A stretch of DNA of 64,000 bases. Source: Alopecurus myosuroides. Its lineage: Eukaryota; Streptophyta; Magnoliopsida; Poales; Poaceae. The stretch lies in NCBI GenBank assembly GCA_028641055.1, contig CM054059.1:47687682-47751681 (forward strand). Direction: 5' to 3'. The translations under genes and the position numbers were made by a program. Below are positions 10,911 to 22,224 of this stretch, one piece after another. Each line of letters opens with the position of its first letter. Position 1 is the first letter of the stretch. The notes under the pieces were generated by a model, which was not told the DNA's origin, ran no database searches, and saw only the letters and a program-made list of their open reading frames with translations.

Positions 10911-13483
10911 AGTGGCCGGTCCCTACTAACTGCACAACAATGCTTTTAAAATTATAAAGTGCACAACAGTGGTTTTCCAAATTTATTTTCTAGATGATGA
11001 TGCATACCCTGAAAAGAATGCAATCCTCGAAAGAACACGATAAAACTTTACCGATTTTAACTCACTTAATGTAACATATCTTCCACACTACGTAGCAAAA
11101 TATTTGTGCTATTTTAACATCGTTATAGCATATTTATTCCGTAGCGTGACAAAAAGATGTACAAAAAGCATCATAGCATTTTGTTAACACTTATGCATCA
11201 AATAACATATGGGTATGCAGCAAAAAGAAGTATGCTCTATGTAGAAAATCTGCACTAGTCGTGACAAAAAATGCCATAGGTTGTATAAAATCCGAGAAAA
11301 ATGTCAACTCATGTATGCACTTTCTCTCGAAAAGATTTATAACTTCTCAGGAAAAATATTTGCATCATTGAACATGTTTTCCATCAGACGCCTAGAATCA
11401 TCTTGCTCGGGTGTTCGTAGCAAAACACATGAAAGTTAGTAGCATCTTGAAAGAAGGCATGCAACATCGAAAAAAAGTAAAATACTAACCTCGATTTGGA
11501 CCACGAACCTCGCTTTCCAGGCTCGCTGACGATGAATCCAACTGTCGGAATCTCGCCGGAGTTGGATCTAGTGAGTCGTACCCCCTCCCATGACACCTCC
11601 ATCATCCCTTGAGCTTTACTAGTAGATGCCTATGATGAGGGGCGAAGAAAAGGGTACCACCAGGTGCCCGCCCTCCCCCAAGTTCTAAAATTTGCATTAG
11701 CTCTTTGCCTTTTTATGAAAAAAACTATGTATTTGAGCACTTTGCCCCCCTCCAATTAGTGGAATTTTCTGCTCTTACCCCCTAATTTTTTTCCTGCCTT
11801 CGCGCCCTGTCTACGATTCCGTGTTCTAGGTCAAGACCATGAGAAGGAGCTTCCATGGCGGCTTGTCGTCTGGTGTTGTCTCTGACGAACCGCGTGAGAC
11901 GGAGTGGGACAGAGGACTCTCCAGGGTGGAGGACGACAGTGGAAGACAAACGAGGTTGTAGGACGGTCGGGTGAGGCCATGTGCTATTGTCTAGTTCGTG
12001 TGAATGTGTGAGTGGAGGAGTGTATGGATCGAGAGGATCATCCTCCAAAGGTATATAAGACTTTTCTTTTCAAAATATACTGCATATATGAGAGTAATTT
12101 AACTCAGATAAAAATTTCTACACTTGATCATTTAAATAAAAAATATCACTTGTTTTTTGTAAAATACAGTAGAGGTGTAAGCACCCACATACGACATATT
12201 TGGGAGTACACAATTATGCCTTACCCCTACATACTACCTTGTGAGCCCTCGGATAGACTGAGCCGGTGGGCCAAGTCTTAAAATTGACGATGTCACAACA
12301 GTCGCTCGAATACAGAAGAAAGGGTCCCACTTAGTGAATTTTTTTTTTTTTTTTTTTTTTGCCTATGAGACACGTGGATGTCAAACCTGCGGGGTAAAAC
12401 CATCATCCTAGACCCCATCCACAGGCTAGTTCTCAAATATCAACATTTATAATACAAAGTGTATGCAATTAGATTCATCATGAATATCGTATATACTCCT
12501 GTTTAATTTTATTCAATAGTGAGCATGTCTGGAGCCATTCTTTCTTGTAAATCCTGAAAGTCTATGATGAAAGTTGAGTAAAACGGTTTGTACTCCGAAC
12601 AGAGGCGTTTCGCTCATATTCCAAGCAACTATCGCGTCTCTGTCTCAAATAGCTTAATACTATACTAAATCATACCAATTCGGTGCAGAAAATGAGGCGT
12701 GCATATGGGCACGCACGCACGCATGCAGGAATTTTGTGTGCTGCTGCATTGAAGCTGTCGGGAGGAGGAATTGCGGTGCTGTTGTGTGGGCAAATCACTG
12801 TCGGGCAAACATGCATGCAGGTGCAGTTGCAGACGATCGATACCTTGGAATTTTGGGCCTGCCCTGCACTGCACTGGACTGGTTGCTCCAGATCGATGTC
12901 AATATGGATTGAACACGTATGCACGCTAGAGATACTAGTAGCCTGAATCAATTTTTCTTCTGATCCTGAACAAAGTAATGACGACTGATGCACCAAAGTT
13001 TGCGAAATGGACAAGGTCCCCGGCCGTCCAGTGGCGGCAGGCTACGTACATGCTGTTGCTAGCTTCGCAGCAGGCAGGAGAGCAGGCGAGCATACACGGA
13101 GAGTATATCGATACCGTCTCGTCACCTCCATCGATCGATCCAAGTATGCGTAACCGTGTGTCAATCATGGTCGTCGGCGTCCGACAAGGCATATATCGCG
13201 ACAGTACGTACTGTACGTGCGTGTGTATATATGTCCGTGGTCGGGATGCATTTTTCTTCGGTTCTACAGGGTTCAGTCACTTACGTTCAACCGGCACACG
13301 CCAACGTCAGTCGTCGAGGAGAAGACAGAGACATCATTGCGTCTCATGCACTGATGCATATATGGGTACAAAAAGAGAAGAAGAAGAAGAAGGTCACGTG
13401 CACCGGTCACATTGGTCAAATAAATCCAAAGCATGAGCGACGACATTGCTGGCTTGCTTTGTTAGCCATGTTATCTATCCACG
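10911..13483. other. Unassigned intergenic sequence with homopolymer and short tandem repeats
   Basis: I find no gene or recognisable transposon here. Notable simple features are a run of 23 or more T near 12338-12360, which could be the tail of a minus-strand retroposon although no body was identified, and a CGCA repeat at 12710-12725. The frames at 11384-12281 and 12665-13436 occur on both strands, lack family motifs and overlap each other, so I do not call them genes. Confidence 0.4.
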
Positions 13484-13822
13484 TTTTTTTTTGCCAAAAA
13501 TGATAATTGAAACTAATGTTGAATCTGATCTCTTTTTGAAATTATTTTCAAATCTGACCCTTAGTTCGGCGCCAACGAGGATGTAGCCGACGTTGTGTAG
13601 CTTGACGACCGTGAAAATTACGAAAAACATTGGTCGGTGCCGTTTGCATTGGAGTCAACCTACGTGTTGACCGGTCTAAATGTCAAACGATTTTAGCGTC
13701 AAACTGCACAATTTCGGCTCCATTTGCGTTGGCGCCGAACCGAGGGGTCAGATTTGAAATAGTTTCGTAAAGAGGCCAGATTCAACATTAGTTTCGACTG
13801 AGGGCCATTTTTAGCAAAAAAA
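13484..13822. mobile_element. Foldback/MITE-like element with about 90-bp inverted arms
   Basis: The left arm (13491-13577) and right arm (13726-13812) are inverted copies: GAAACTAATGTTGAATCTG on the left appears as its reverse complement on the right, and both arms end internally at GTTCGGCGCCAACG. The outer ends are T-rich (TTTTTTTTTGCCAAAAATGA) against AGCAAAAAAA. The loop of about 150 bases holds a small hairpin, GTCAACCTACGTGTTGAC (13655-13672). No coding capacity. I could not identify a target duplication, so the superfamily is open. Confidence 0.7.
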
Positions 13823-14965
13823 TACTCTGTCCATCAACTTCGCATGACTTTTCCTTTGCTCATTAGGTTATGTCAAGAGCTAAGTGCTTCTTTGATGAGA
13901 GGATTACAAAAAGCGGGAATGGAGAAACACGGTAATGTGAGAGAATTGCAGGTGCAAAACCTCGAATTGCAAAACAAAGGCAATCTGCAGCTATACGGCT
14001 ATAGTCATCCGGTAAAGAGAACACATGAAAAGTGTTGAAAATATGAGAAATTTTCGAAATTATTTAATCCGTAATGACAGTAAATAAAACATGGCTAGAG
14101 TAGTAGGAAATATACTAGACATGTAATCTACTGCAAGTATGTGCCAAACAAATCTAAACATCCCATAAGAAGCAAAACATGTAGCAACATATCGATCACG
14201 AGAAACAGAAACACATACGGTGCAAAGGAGGAACCGTTCGCTTTGGTGGTAGACATATCGCCGAAGAGCTTGTCGGTGCCGGGGAAGACGTCGTCGTCCG
14301 AAATGTAGCCGTCGACGTCCATATAGGAGAACAAGCCAGCAGTCGCATGGTAGCGCTCCCCAAAAAACCTTATTGCCCCTCTCACATACAGGATTGCGAG
14401 AGGCCGGGGTTCGGAGGCCTAATGGTAAGGGGCTGACCTCTTGGTTGACCCGATCTTCACGGATTGACGAATTTGGGGAGATTGGATGTGGAAGAATGCA
14501 ACGAACACCATGAAAAACACATACAAAAGGGGATAATTCATGAAACCTATGAGGTAAGATTACTCGGCAACACACACACAAAGGAGTAGCCTCCTGATCT
14601 CAAAAGCCAAGTCAACAACACGCTTGATGAAATCGATTCCTCTTATCGGCCGGTCCACCGATACAATAGAGTCCGCAAGGGAAAGATTGAGAATTGCTAA
14701 TAGAATAACAAGGTGAAAGATTAGCTACTAGAAGAGATACATCTCCATGCAAGGAGGCCTTAATCCACAAGAGGGATCTTCTCCACTTGGGGAGGTCTTC
14801 TCTACAAGGGGAGGGGGAGGGGAGCACAAGATCAACTCTATCTCAATATTAACTCCCTCTCAATATCAACTCCATCTAGGTATGAAGGGGAGGGATCCTA
14901 TATAGTAAAGGGGGTAGGTAGAGGATACAAGGGAATATTACCGAATCAGCACACAAGAGTCACTT
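13823..14965. other. Unassigned sequence; weak minus-strand frame
   Basis: No transposon or gene is recognised. A minus-strand frame (14128-14385) reads MDVDGYISDDDVFPGTDKLF in its middle, which superficially resembles the acidic loop of an EF-hand (DxDGxIxxxx). The surrounding residues do not support a complete EF-hand and the frame soon becomes hydrophobic nonsense. I record it only as a curiosity. Confidence 0.25.
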
Positions 14966-15275
14966 AGTCCGGAGACTCCGGTCAGGTAGGGGCGGAAACT
15001 CCGGTCTGGTAGGGGAGGAGACTCCGATCTTGTCAAGGGCGGAGACTCCGTGCTGGTGGGTGTGGGCCGGAGACGTTGAAGGCTCTGGACATACTCCGGC
15101 CGTCTGGGAGGGGCAGAGACTCCGGTCCTGGAGGTGGACGCTGGATACTCTGAAGCTTCGGGATTACTCCGGACATACCCCGCCCCCACCTATGCACGTT
15201 ACGTGGTTTGGCAGCGATGTGCATGGTGCGCATAGGCCAGAGACTCCGGTTTTGGGGAGGCCGGAGACTCCAGTC
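14966..15275. repeat. Degenerate minisatellite of GGAGACTCCGG-type units
   Basis: Units of the form GGAGACTCCGGTC plus a variable GTNGGGG spacer recur at about 14973, 14994, 15018, 15042, 15117, 15240 and 15264, at irregular 21-28 base spacing in the left half. The core is close to self-complementary. On both strands this creates proline- and arginine-rich open frames (15030-15464 +, 14938-15233 -), which explains the overlapping ORFs there. Probably part of a larger unrecognised transposon. Confidence 0.55.
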
Positions 15276-16120
15276 ACTTCATGTCCTTCTTCATGTTGTC
15301 GTTTCCTCCTCCTCTTCCAAGCGTACGTATTGGATGCTATGGACTATTGGTCTTCCTCGGAATCTTCCCTCACGTCCGTACTCATCGGGTCACACCTAGC
15401 AATGCAAGAGGGTCGATGGTCAAGTAGTATATCACCCAAAGGCGTGCAATATGGAGTCTCGTAAAGGATTGATTTCACCTTTGAAGTCCATTGTGACTTG
15501 GCGTATGATGGAGTGTGAGACATACCCGGTTGGATGAGTCGGACTGCATCACCTAATGTCCTGTCCCGCGGTGCAAGCCGCGACACAGGATGGAGAAGTT
15601 TTTATCAGCGTCATAGTGCTCGAGAACCCTGAGGTAGACACATATAAATTTTGATGTGTGTTATGTGTCTAAGTGAGAGGAGCGATCTCTCTTTTATAGG
15701 CGCAACAACAGGAGACGAGCAGGCACCGTGGAATAAGGAACAAAGAGATGGGAGGTGATCTGAACAGCCGGCGGCCGAAGCCATACAGCCATCCACTCAC
15801 TTGCATTAATTTCCTAGTAGTGCAAAACGTTTTATCTTTGTGTCCATTCATAATCATCCATTCGCGTGAGACAAAAACACGACGGTGCGTACATGCGGGA
15901 CGACGGAGGAGTGTGCGTGTAGCTCTCTTCTTCTCATGGTTATACACCAAGTGGAAGAGACTCACTTGTAAGAACATGAAACTCTCACTCAACTAACAAT
16001 GTGGGACTAGACTTTTGAACCACCTCTTGCCATACACGAATGTTCCATATGTACCTCTAGGCTTTTGAAAATTTTATGGGTAACTAAAATGGACCGAACC
16101 ATTTAGGCCAAAATTTCCCT
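15276..16120. other. Unassigned intergenic sequence
   Basis: Nothing supported. Short frames exist on both strands (15344-15586, 15611-15996) without family motifs. Confidence 0.35.
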
Positions 16121-16299
16121 CTGTTCAAGATATCGGCCGATTTTTCGATAAATCGGCCGATTTTTCGCTTACCGGTGTCTAGGCGATAAGATAAATCGGC
16201 CGATATTCCAATATTTCGGCCGATATTTTGATAAATCAGCCGATTTACCACTTATCGTGCCTCGACCGATAAGTTTCCGATAAACTATATCTTGAACAG
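16121..16299. mobile_element. Short palindromic element carrying repeated ATCGGCCGAT motifs
   Basis: The 179-bp segment is bounded by a perfect 13-bp inverted repeat, CTGTTCAAGATAT (16121-16133) and ATATCTTGAACAG (16287-16299). Inside are six variants of TCGGCCGAT, itself palindromic (about 16133, 16152, 16196, 16216, 16236, 16262), separated by TTTTTCGATAAA-like spacers, so the whole unit can fold in many registers. There is no coding capacity and no clear target duplication. It looks like a MITE or a foldback repeat. Confidence 0.6.
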
Positions 16300-16705
16300 T
16301 ATTTTCAACAAAAAGAGGTTAGAGCGAACGTTTTAAAATTACTATGGAATTGAGTTGTAAGATTGCAATTCATATGAATTTTCACAGTGTTATTCCTTCG
16401 ATCCTCCTTAAGGAAAAAATTTATATAGAGGAATCCGCCAAAAAATTTACGAAAATATTTTAATCCAAAGAGACCATAATGATCCCAACCAAACTTCTGA
16501 CCACGCCCCCAAAGAAAAAACATGGGCTTAGAACTCTTGCAAAGCGGGCGTGGTTGGGGCATTGGCTTCGTTGTAGTTGGTTCTTTCAAACATTATTTTT
16601 AATCACAAGCCACACAAAGAATTTGCATCTTGACGGCGTCCACAACTTCTAAACCGATCCGCGAATACCCGAAGGGTTGAGGTTGATGAGCCCATGTCAC
16701 CGATG
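16300..16705. other. Unassigned intergenic sequence
   Basis: No supported feature. A minus-strand frame (16305-16589) has no recognisable domain. Confidence 0.35.
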
Positions 16706-16707
16706 TA

Positions 16708-16800
16708 CTCACTCCGTTCAGAATTAAATGACTTTTGTTTGTCTAAATATATATGTATCTAAACATCTTTTGATACAAGTCATCTGATTCCGGAAGTGAG
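16708..16800. mobile_element. Stowaway MITE (Tc1/mariner type), 93 bp
   Basis: Terminal repeats CTCACTCCGTTCAGAATTA and, inverted, GATTCCGGAAGTGAG match the Stowaway 'CTCCCTCCGTNC' terminus. It is flanked by the dinucleotide TA on both sides (16706-16707 and 16801-16802), the mariner target duplication. The interior CTAAATATATATGTATCTA is typical of grass Stowaways. Confidence 0.88.
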
Positions 16801-17025
16801 TACTTTCCAAAACGTGGTTTCGAGCGTGAAGGCCTTGCTGGTAACCTTTTTTTAGTTGAGCTCGCATAAACCAACCAAGCGGCATCTTTTAGCTAACGCT
16901 CAAAGTTCGAAGGTCCAAGGGGCCTATTTCTGCGCTGTCGACATTTTAGGATACACTATCTCACGTGTAGTGGTAATTGGTTTACTCATGTCCAATATCA
17001 TCAAATCTCACCATGCACTTAATTC

Positions 17026-17247
17026 TGTTAGGATTTAATTAATTAGCTTAATTAAAGTGATAATCCTTCCTGTGTAATATCTCGTGCGGTTGTTTTGGCA
17101 ACCGTCGCGACGCTACCACACGTCCCTTCAAACGGACGCATCTCTTTGTTTGCGTCCGTTAACTTGTATATATACTGTGATCATCAGTGGAATAAACGGT
17201 TCAATTGATTGTCCTCTCGCTCGGTTCTCTCTCGATTTCTCTCAACA
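17026..17247 (+). repeat. Copia 5' LTR (222 bp)
   Basis: Starts TGTTAGGATTTAATTAATTA, ends TTTCTCTCAACA, and contains a TATA-like CTTGTATATATACTG near 17163. Paired with 28184-28409. Confidence 0.93.
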
Positions 17248-17262
17248 CGTTATCAGCACTTG
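17248..17262 (+). promoter_or_regulatory. Primer-binding-like site after the copia 5' LTR
   Basis: CGTTATCAGCACTTG lies directly against the LTR end. TTATCAGCAC next to CTCAACA is the usual minus-strand primer position in Ale/Hopscotch-type copia elements. Inferred from position and text. Confidence 0.55.
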
Positions 17263-17945
17263 CTCTGCCAAGAGCAGCATCGCCGGAAAAGAGAAACAAG
17301 AGCAGAGAAAGGGAAAGGTAAAATGGCCGGCCCGTGCTTCTGCACTTATCCGTTTCCTCCAGAGGAAGAATCGCCGCCCAGTCTTCGCACGTAGCCAACG
17401 CTTCGGTACTGGCTTTCGCCGAAATGGCCATGGCTATGGTTTCCATCGCCACAGCCACAGGAACGGCCGTCGTCGCCGTTCTGCTTTCGGCGGCCACCGT
17501 CGCCCCGTCAACCTGAACCGCCGTCGTCACAGCGGCAGTTGCCAGCCTCCAGTGCTAGCCACTGTACGCGGTGTCCAGGGAGTCACAGCTGAAATCGCAG
17601 GTCCTCCTGCTGCCGGCAGTGGAGGACTGGCTCCTCGCCGGTCCGGCAGCCCCGAGGATGCGCGTCGCCTCTGTTGTGGCGGCCCTGCCTCCGGGGAACA
17701 GCGGGAGCGGCCCTGAGAGGGCCGGTGCCGATGGTGTGCAGGCCGACGTGTCGGCCTCCCTCGCTTTCACTGCCGTGGATGTGAACACGGCCGACTCGCC
17801 TCTGCCCTCGCCGACTCCCGCGACTCCGCCGCCTTCGCCGAGGACGGGCGCACACCGCCCCCTCGTGGCCCTCGGCCTCCGGCCACCCAGCCCGTCAGCG
17901 GCCTCGCCATCGAGTCTCCATGGTCGCCGTGCCGGCTCGTGGAGT
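17263..17945 (+). other. GC-rich copia leader, left part
   Basis: This is leader sequence between the primer site and the hAT insertion. It is GC-rich and open in several frames on both strands at once (17084-17716 +, 17555-17968 -, 17571-18029 +), which reflects base composition rather than coding. No domain is recognised. The leader resumes at 21415 after the hAT. Confidence 0.5.
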
Positions 17946-17953
17946 CCGGCAGC

Positions 17954-20900
17954 CATGGGCGGACACACGTTATGCCGAGTGGGGGCATTGGCCCCCAGTC
18001 AATTTCCAGTCGCCCCTTTAAATATCTGATATGATTAAGTCAATGTCCCCGGTCAGCCCATTACAAACGCCCCCGGTCCCTCTTGCCCAACCTTCTTTTT
18101 CAAAGCCCAGTAAGAAAAACAAGACCCGTCAAGCTTCTAACTTCTCAGCCATCCACGATCAGCCTTAGGCGTTCCAGCGAAGCGAAACTCCGCCGCTTCG
18201 TATCTGCAGAAAGAGAACAGAGCACGGCTCTTCCACGATCGTCAATCGCAGCCTGCCGGCGCCGCTACCGCCAGTCCGCCGTGTGCCCGGCCGGCCGGCC
18301 GCCGTCGCTTCCGCCGTTCCGCATCAAGACGTCGCACGGTCGTAGTCTCGAGCAGTAGCCTCATCCCCAAATTTAACCCTGGGTAAAAAGGTTAGGGCTT
18401 TTAATTTTCTTATCTAATGTATCTTAGTTTGGTTATCTTTTCATCTTTTCTGTGTCAAATCAAGCAGAATCCATAATAATACGATGCTCCTCATTTTTTT
18501 TCAGCACTAATTTGACAAAGTAGTACACTTTTTTTATAGAAATGGGAGCCTCTGCCCCGGCCTCAAGTAGTACACTGTCAGCATTGGTATTCAGTAGCAC
18601 AATTACACAACTTCTAGGATTTTGCAATTTTCTATGCAATGCAATCCGTGGTAGCATTTTTTAGTTTCTTATTTTTCTGCTTGCCTGTTAGTACTAGCAG
18701 ACCTGACTATTAGCATATGAACTTATATGGGTAGTATTTCACTGATTTGGCAGGGAAGAAGTCAAGAAGAACTGAAGAAGCAAACTAATGGAGAGATATT
18801 TGATTAAGAAACCAGCAAATAACAGCCCCACCATCACCACCACTAGGAGTTCAACCCCAAATGCACCCAGAGTTGCAGCACCGAGACATAATTTTGCTGT
18901 CCCTGAACTGGTCGATTTGGACAAGCTTCCTCGTGATCCAGCTAAAAGGAAGAGAATGGCAGATTATCACCCCAATCAACGTGACCAGATCAGGAGAAAA
19001 TATTTAACTTGGGGACCTCATCAACCTCGCGGTTTTAATTTTCCATACAAGCTGATTGGGAATAAGAGCAAGAGTAAGAGGCGATTTAATCCCGATTGGT
19101 TTGATCGGTATGCTAATTGGATAGTGTACAACGAGAAGACGGATAAAGCCTATTGCTTATGTTGCTATTTATTCAGGGATAATGTTAAAGACAACCATCA
19201 CGGGCATGATGCATTTGTAATAGAAGGATGGAACACTTGGAAGAAAATGGAGAGATTAGTGACTCATGTTGGTGACCGCAATAGCTTTCACAACAGAGCA
19301 CTCAAGGACTGCGATGATCTACTAAAACAAGATCAATCAATCCATACAACATTACACAGGCAAACCGAAATTGAAAAGAATGAGCATCTCATCCAGTTAA
19401 ATGCTGCAATTGATGTTTGCCGATACTTATTGCATCAGGGCAGTCTTTTCGTGGACATGATGAATCAATAGATTCTGAAAATAAAGGAAATTATAAGGAG
19501 ATGATGGAGTACACTATTAAGCAAAATGATGTTGTTGCTAAGGCTTTCAAAAATGCTCCACTGAATAATCAATTGTTGTCTCCAAAATTTCAGAAAGATA
19601 TTGTTAAGTGCTTTGCATAAGAAATGTTGGGTTATATGATGAAAGAAATTTCCAACGGTGTGTTCAGCTTATTGGTAGATGAGTGTCGCGGTGTTTCCGA
19701 CAAAAAACAAATGGCAGTTGTTCTCCGATAAGTTGATAAATGTGGGCTGGTTCAAGAAAAGTTTGTCGGTGTTGTTCATGTGGAGGAGACAACAACTTCT
19801 CATCTCAAGTCTTGCATAGATTTCTTATTTTCGAAACTTGGTCTGAATTTAAAGCAAGTTAGAGGCCAAGGTTACGATGGGGCAAGTAATATGTCAGTGA
19901 GTTTAATGGTTTGCAAGCAAAAATTATGAGTGAGAACAAATCAACATATTATATACATTGTTTTGCTCATAAGCTCAACTTGGTTGTTGTGGCTATTGCA
20001 AAGGACATATTGGATGTTGGAGGTTTCTTTGATATGATCTCAGTTTTGTTGAATGTTGTGGGAGCATCTTGCAAGAGAAAAGATCAATTTAGAGAACACC
20101 ATCGAGAAGAATTAAGGAAAGCAATTGGTTGTGGAGAGATTGCTACAGGAACTGGACTAAATCAGGAACTATCCCTTCAAAGACCCGGTGACACTCGATG
20201 GAATTTCCATTATAGAACATTGTTGGGTTTGTCAAAGATGTTCTCTTTAGCTGTTAAAGTACTAGAATATGTTGAGAAAGATGGTTCAGATTCCGGAAAG
20301 AGGAGGCAAGCTAATGGTCTTCTCAAATATTTTCAAACTTTTTATTCTGCATTCTTCTTGCATATGATGATGATATTAACTTTAACAAATGGGCTATCGA
20401 AAACCTTACAGAGAAAGGATAAATAAATTGTAAATGCTATCTCCGATGTGGAATCTACTAAGCGGGAACTAGAAAAGCTTAGAACATATAAGGGATGGAA
20501 TTCTCGTATGGAGAAGGTAACTTGTTTTTGTGAGAAGCATGACATCTCGATACTTGATATGGAAAATGACTCTGTGAACCCAAAGAAACCAAGACAGAAG
20601 ACAGGCGTTAACAACGAACATCATTACCGTGTTGATTGCTTCTTTGTTGTTCTGGATCAGTTAGGAAAAGAGTTTCATGATAGATTCCACGAGGTAAATT
20701 CTGAGTTGCTTCGATGTATGTCCTCTTTGAGTCCAAGTGATCAATTTTGTCATTTTGATAAGGAGAAGTTGGTGCAGCTAGCTAAGCTCTATCCTGATGA
20801 ATTTAATCACAAAGATATGGTGACCATTGAGCATGAACTTTACCTCTATATAGATAATATACTTCATGATACAAGGTTTGCTAGCTTAGACAATATTGGT

Positions 20901-21406
20901 GATTTAGCTAAACTCATGGTTGATACAAGGAAGCATCTCTCTTATCCATTGGTGTTTCGGCTTTTGAAATTAGCACTAACTCTTCCTGTTGCCACGACCA
21001 CCGTAGAGAGATGTTTCTCGGCAATGAAGATTGTGAAGAACGCTTTGGGTAACAAAATTGGTGATGATTATTTGATTCATAGCCTTATTTGCTATGTGGA
21101 AAAGGGATTGCTGGACACAGTTACTAATGAAGTGATCGTTGATCGTTTCCATAAGATGAAAAATCGTCGTGGGAGAAATGAACAGTAATGATCTAATTTC
21201 CTATACATTTTCTTTGTTTATCACCTCCATTAGTATTTGCATGGCTGATCCTGATATGTGTTTTCTAATACGCAGGTAACATCAATTGTTTGCAACCTAT
21301 GAAGATATTTTTCTTTTTTGTTAAAAAAAGGTTTGTTCACTTCCTGATATGTGATTTTATATGCATGGATGCCCCCGGTCCATTTTTTTCTCTGGGTCCG
21401 CTACTG
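17954..21406 (+). mobile_element. hAT DNA transposon, 3453 bp, inserted in the copia leader
   Basis: The ends are imperfect 13-bp inverted repeats, CATGGGCGGACAC (17954-17966) and GGGTCCGCTACTG (21394-21406, reverse complement CAGTAGCGGACCC). The flanks are CCGGCAGC at 17946-17953 and CCGGCAGC at 21407-21414, a perfect 8-bp duplication as expected for hAT. The element carries one broken transposase (18788-21188). The first ~830 bp (17954-18787) and last ~220 bp (21189-21406) are non-coding. The insertion separates the copia leader into 17248-17945 and 21415-22224. Confidence 0.9.
18788..21188 (+). pseudogene. hAT transposase with TTF-type zinc finger (broken)
   Basis: A transposase that would cut and paste its own element. 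The N-terminal segment (18788-19430) starts MERYLIKKP and contains the TTF-type zinc-finger region (RRFNPDWFDRYANWIVYN ... AYCLCCYLF). The middle (about 19440-20420) has a DUF4371-like core with LLVDECRGVSD, GQGYDGASNMS and HCFAHKLNLVV. The C-terminus (20900-21188) is the hAT dimerisation region, with LTLPVATTTVERCFSAMK and a final stop at 21186-21188. Breaks: a frameshift near 19430, TAA at 19618, TAA near 19729, a frameshift near 19900 and TAA near 20424. The start at 18788 is the first ATG giving the known N-terminal style. Not functional as it stands. Confidence 0.9.
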
Positions 21407-21414
21407 CCGGCAGC

Positions 21415-22224
21415 ACTAGGACTCTCGAACAGAGTCGCGCCTGGGACACAGCCTGCCGGATCCTCGGGCGAGGACGAGCGCGGCGGAAACGTCCCTCGCC
21501 ACTGGTGAACGGCACAGCCGCAGGAAGCGTGCTGCTAGTTGTGGCCGGCCGGCCCTGGAGCATCCCGCTTGCGTGCCCAGAGCATGGATGAAGTAAGGAG
21601 TGGGGAATTTTTCTAGTCACTCGTTGGATTCCTAGCAGCACTCTTTACTAGTACTACTAGTTCATTAACAACAGCAGTTTCTAGTCTGTTTTAGACATGT
21701 TATACTGCTCTTTTCCGGTGTTGTTTCTCTGTCGAATACCACATATTCCAGACTATCTAAGATGTAAATATATTTCCATGTTTTCGTACATGTCGAGATT
21801 ATTACATCTATTTGCAATTGAGATTTTAAATTTCTTGCAAATATAAATGCAAAATTGAAAGTGTTTTTCGTCGAATTGATGTTTTGGGATCATGAGGTAG
21901 TGTGTATATCATCTACACCTACTGTTTAAGCCTACATTTTGTCATTTGACATTATGATTGCCAATGTGCTCTCCCGGACATTTAATTAATATATGACATA
22001 AGGCATTCGAAACGTGAGTAAACTCCGCTAATGTTGCTAGATCTACTCCAATAATTCTTTTGGAGATTATCTACACCGTGTCATACTTAACAATTTGAAG
22101 TTCACACTAATTATTTCAAGCCCAATTCTTGAATATTTTGCATTGTACATTACAACATAACCGTGATGGATCTTAATTTACCAAATGTAAATTAATATTC
22201 TCTGATTTACCATGTAGGTAAACG
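21415..22224 (+). other. Copia leader, right part
   Basis: Continuation of the leader after the hAT insertion: GC-rich to about 21600, then AT-rich, ending TTTACCATGTAG just before the gag start. The composition change and the TGTAG|G boundary at about 22217 are compatible with an intron acceptor, but no donor was fixed. Confidence 0.4.

Noticed and set aside
12665..13436. Frames on both strands as a possible gene
   Set aside because: Mutually overlapping, no family resemblance, no splice or promoter support.
14128..14385. EF-hand-like acidic loop on the - strand
   Set aside because: Only the DxDGxI core fits; the flanking helices and a second hand are missing.
14966..15275. CRISPR-like array
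   Set aside because: Units are degenerate and unevenly spaced, spacers are not unique, and the sequence is plant nuclear.
17084..18029. Long GC-rich frames in the copia leader (210 and 152 aa)
   Set aside because: One begins inside the LTR, another crosses the hAT boundary at 17954, and antisense frames are equally long; no conserved motif.
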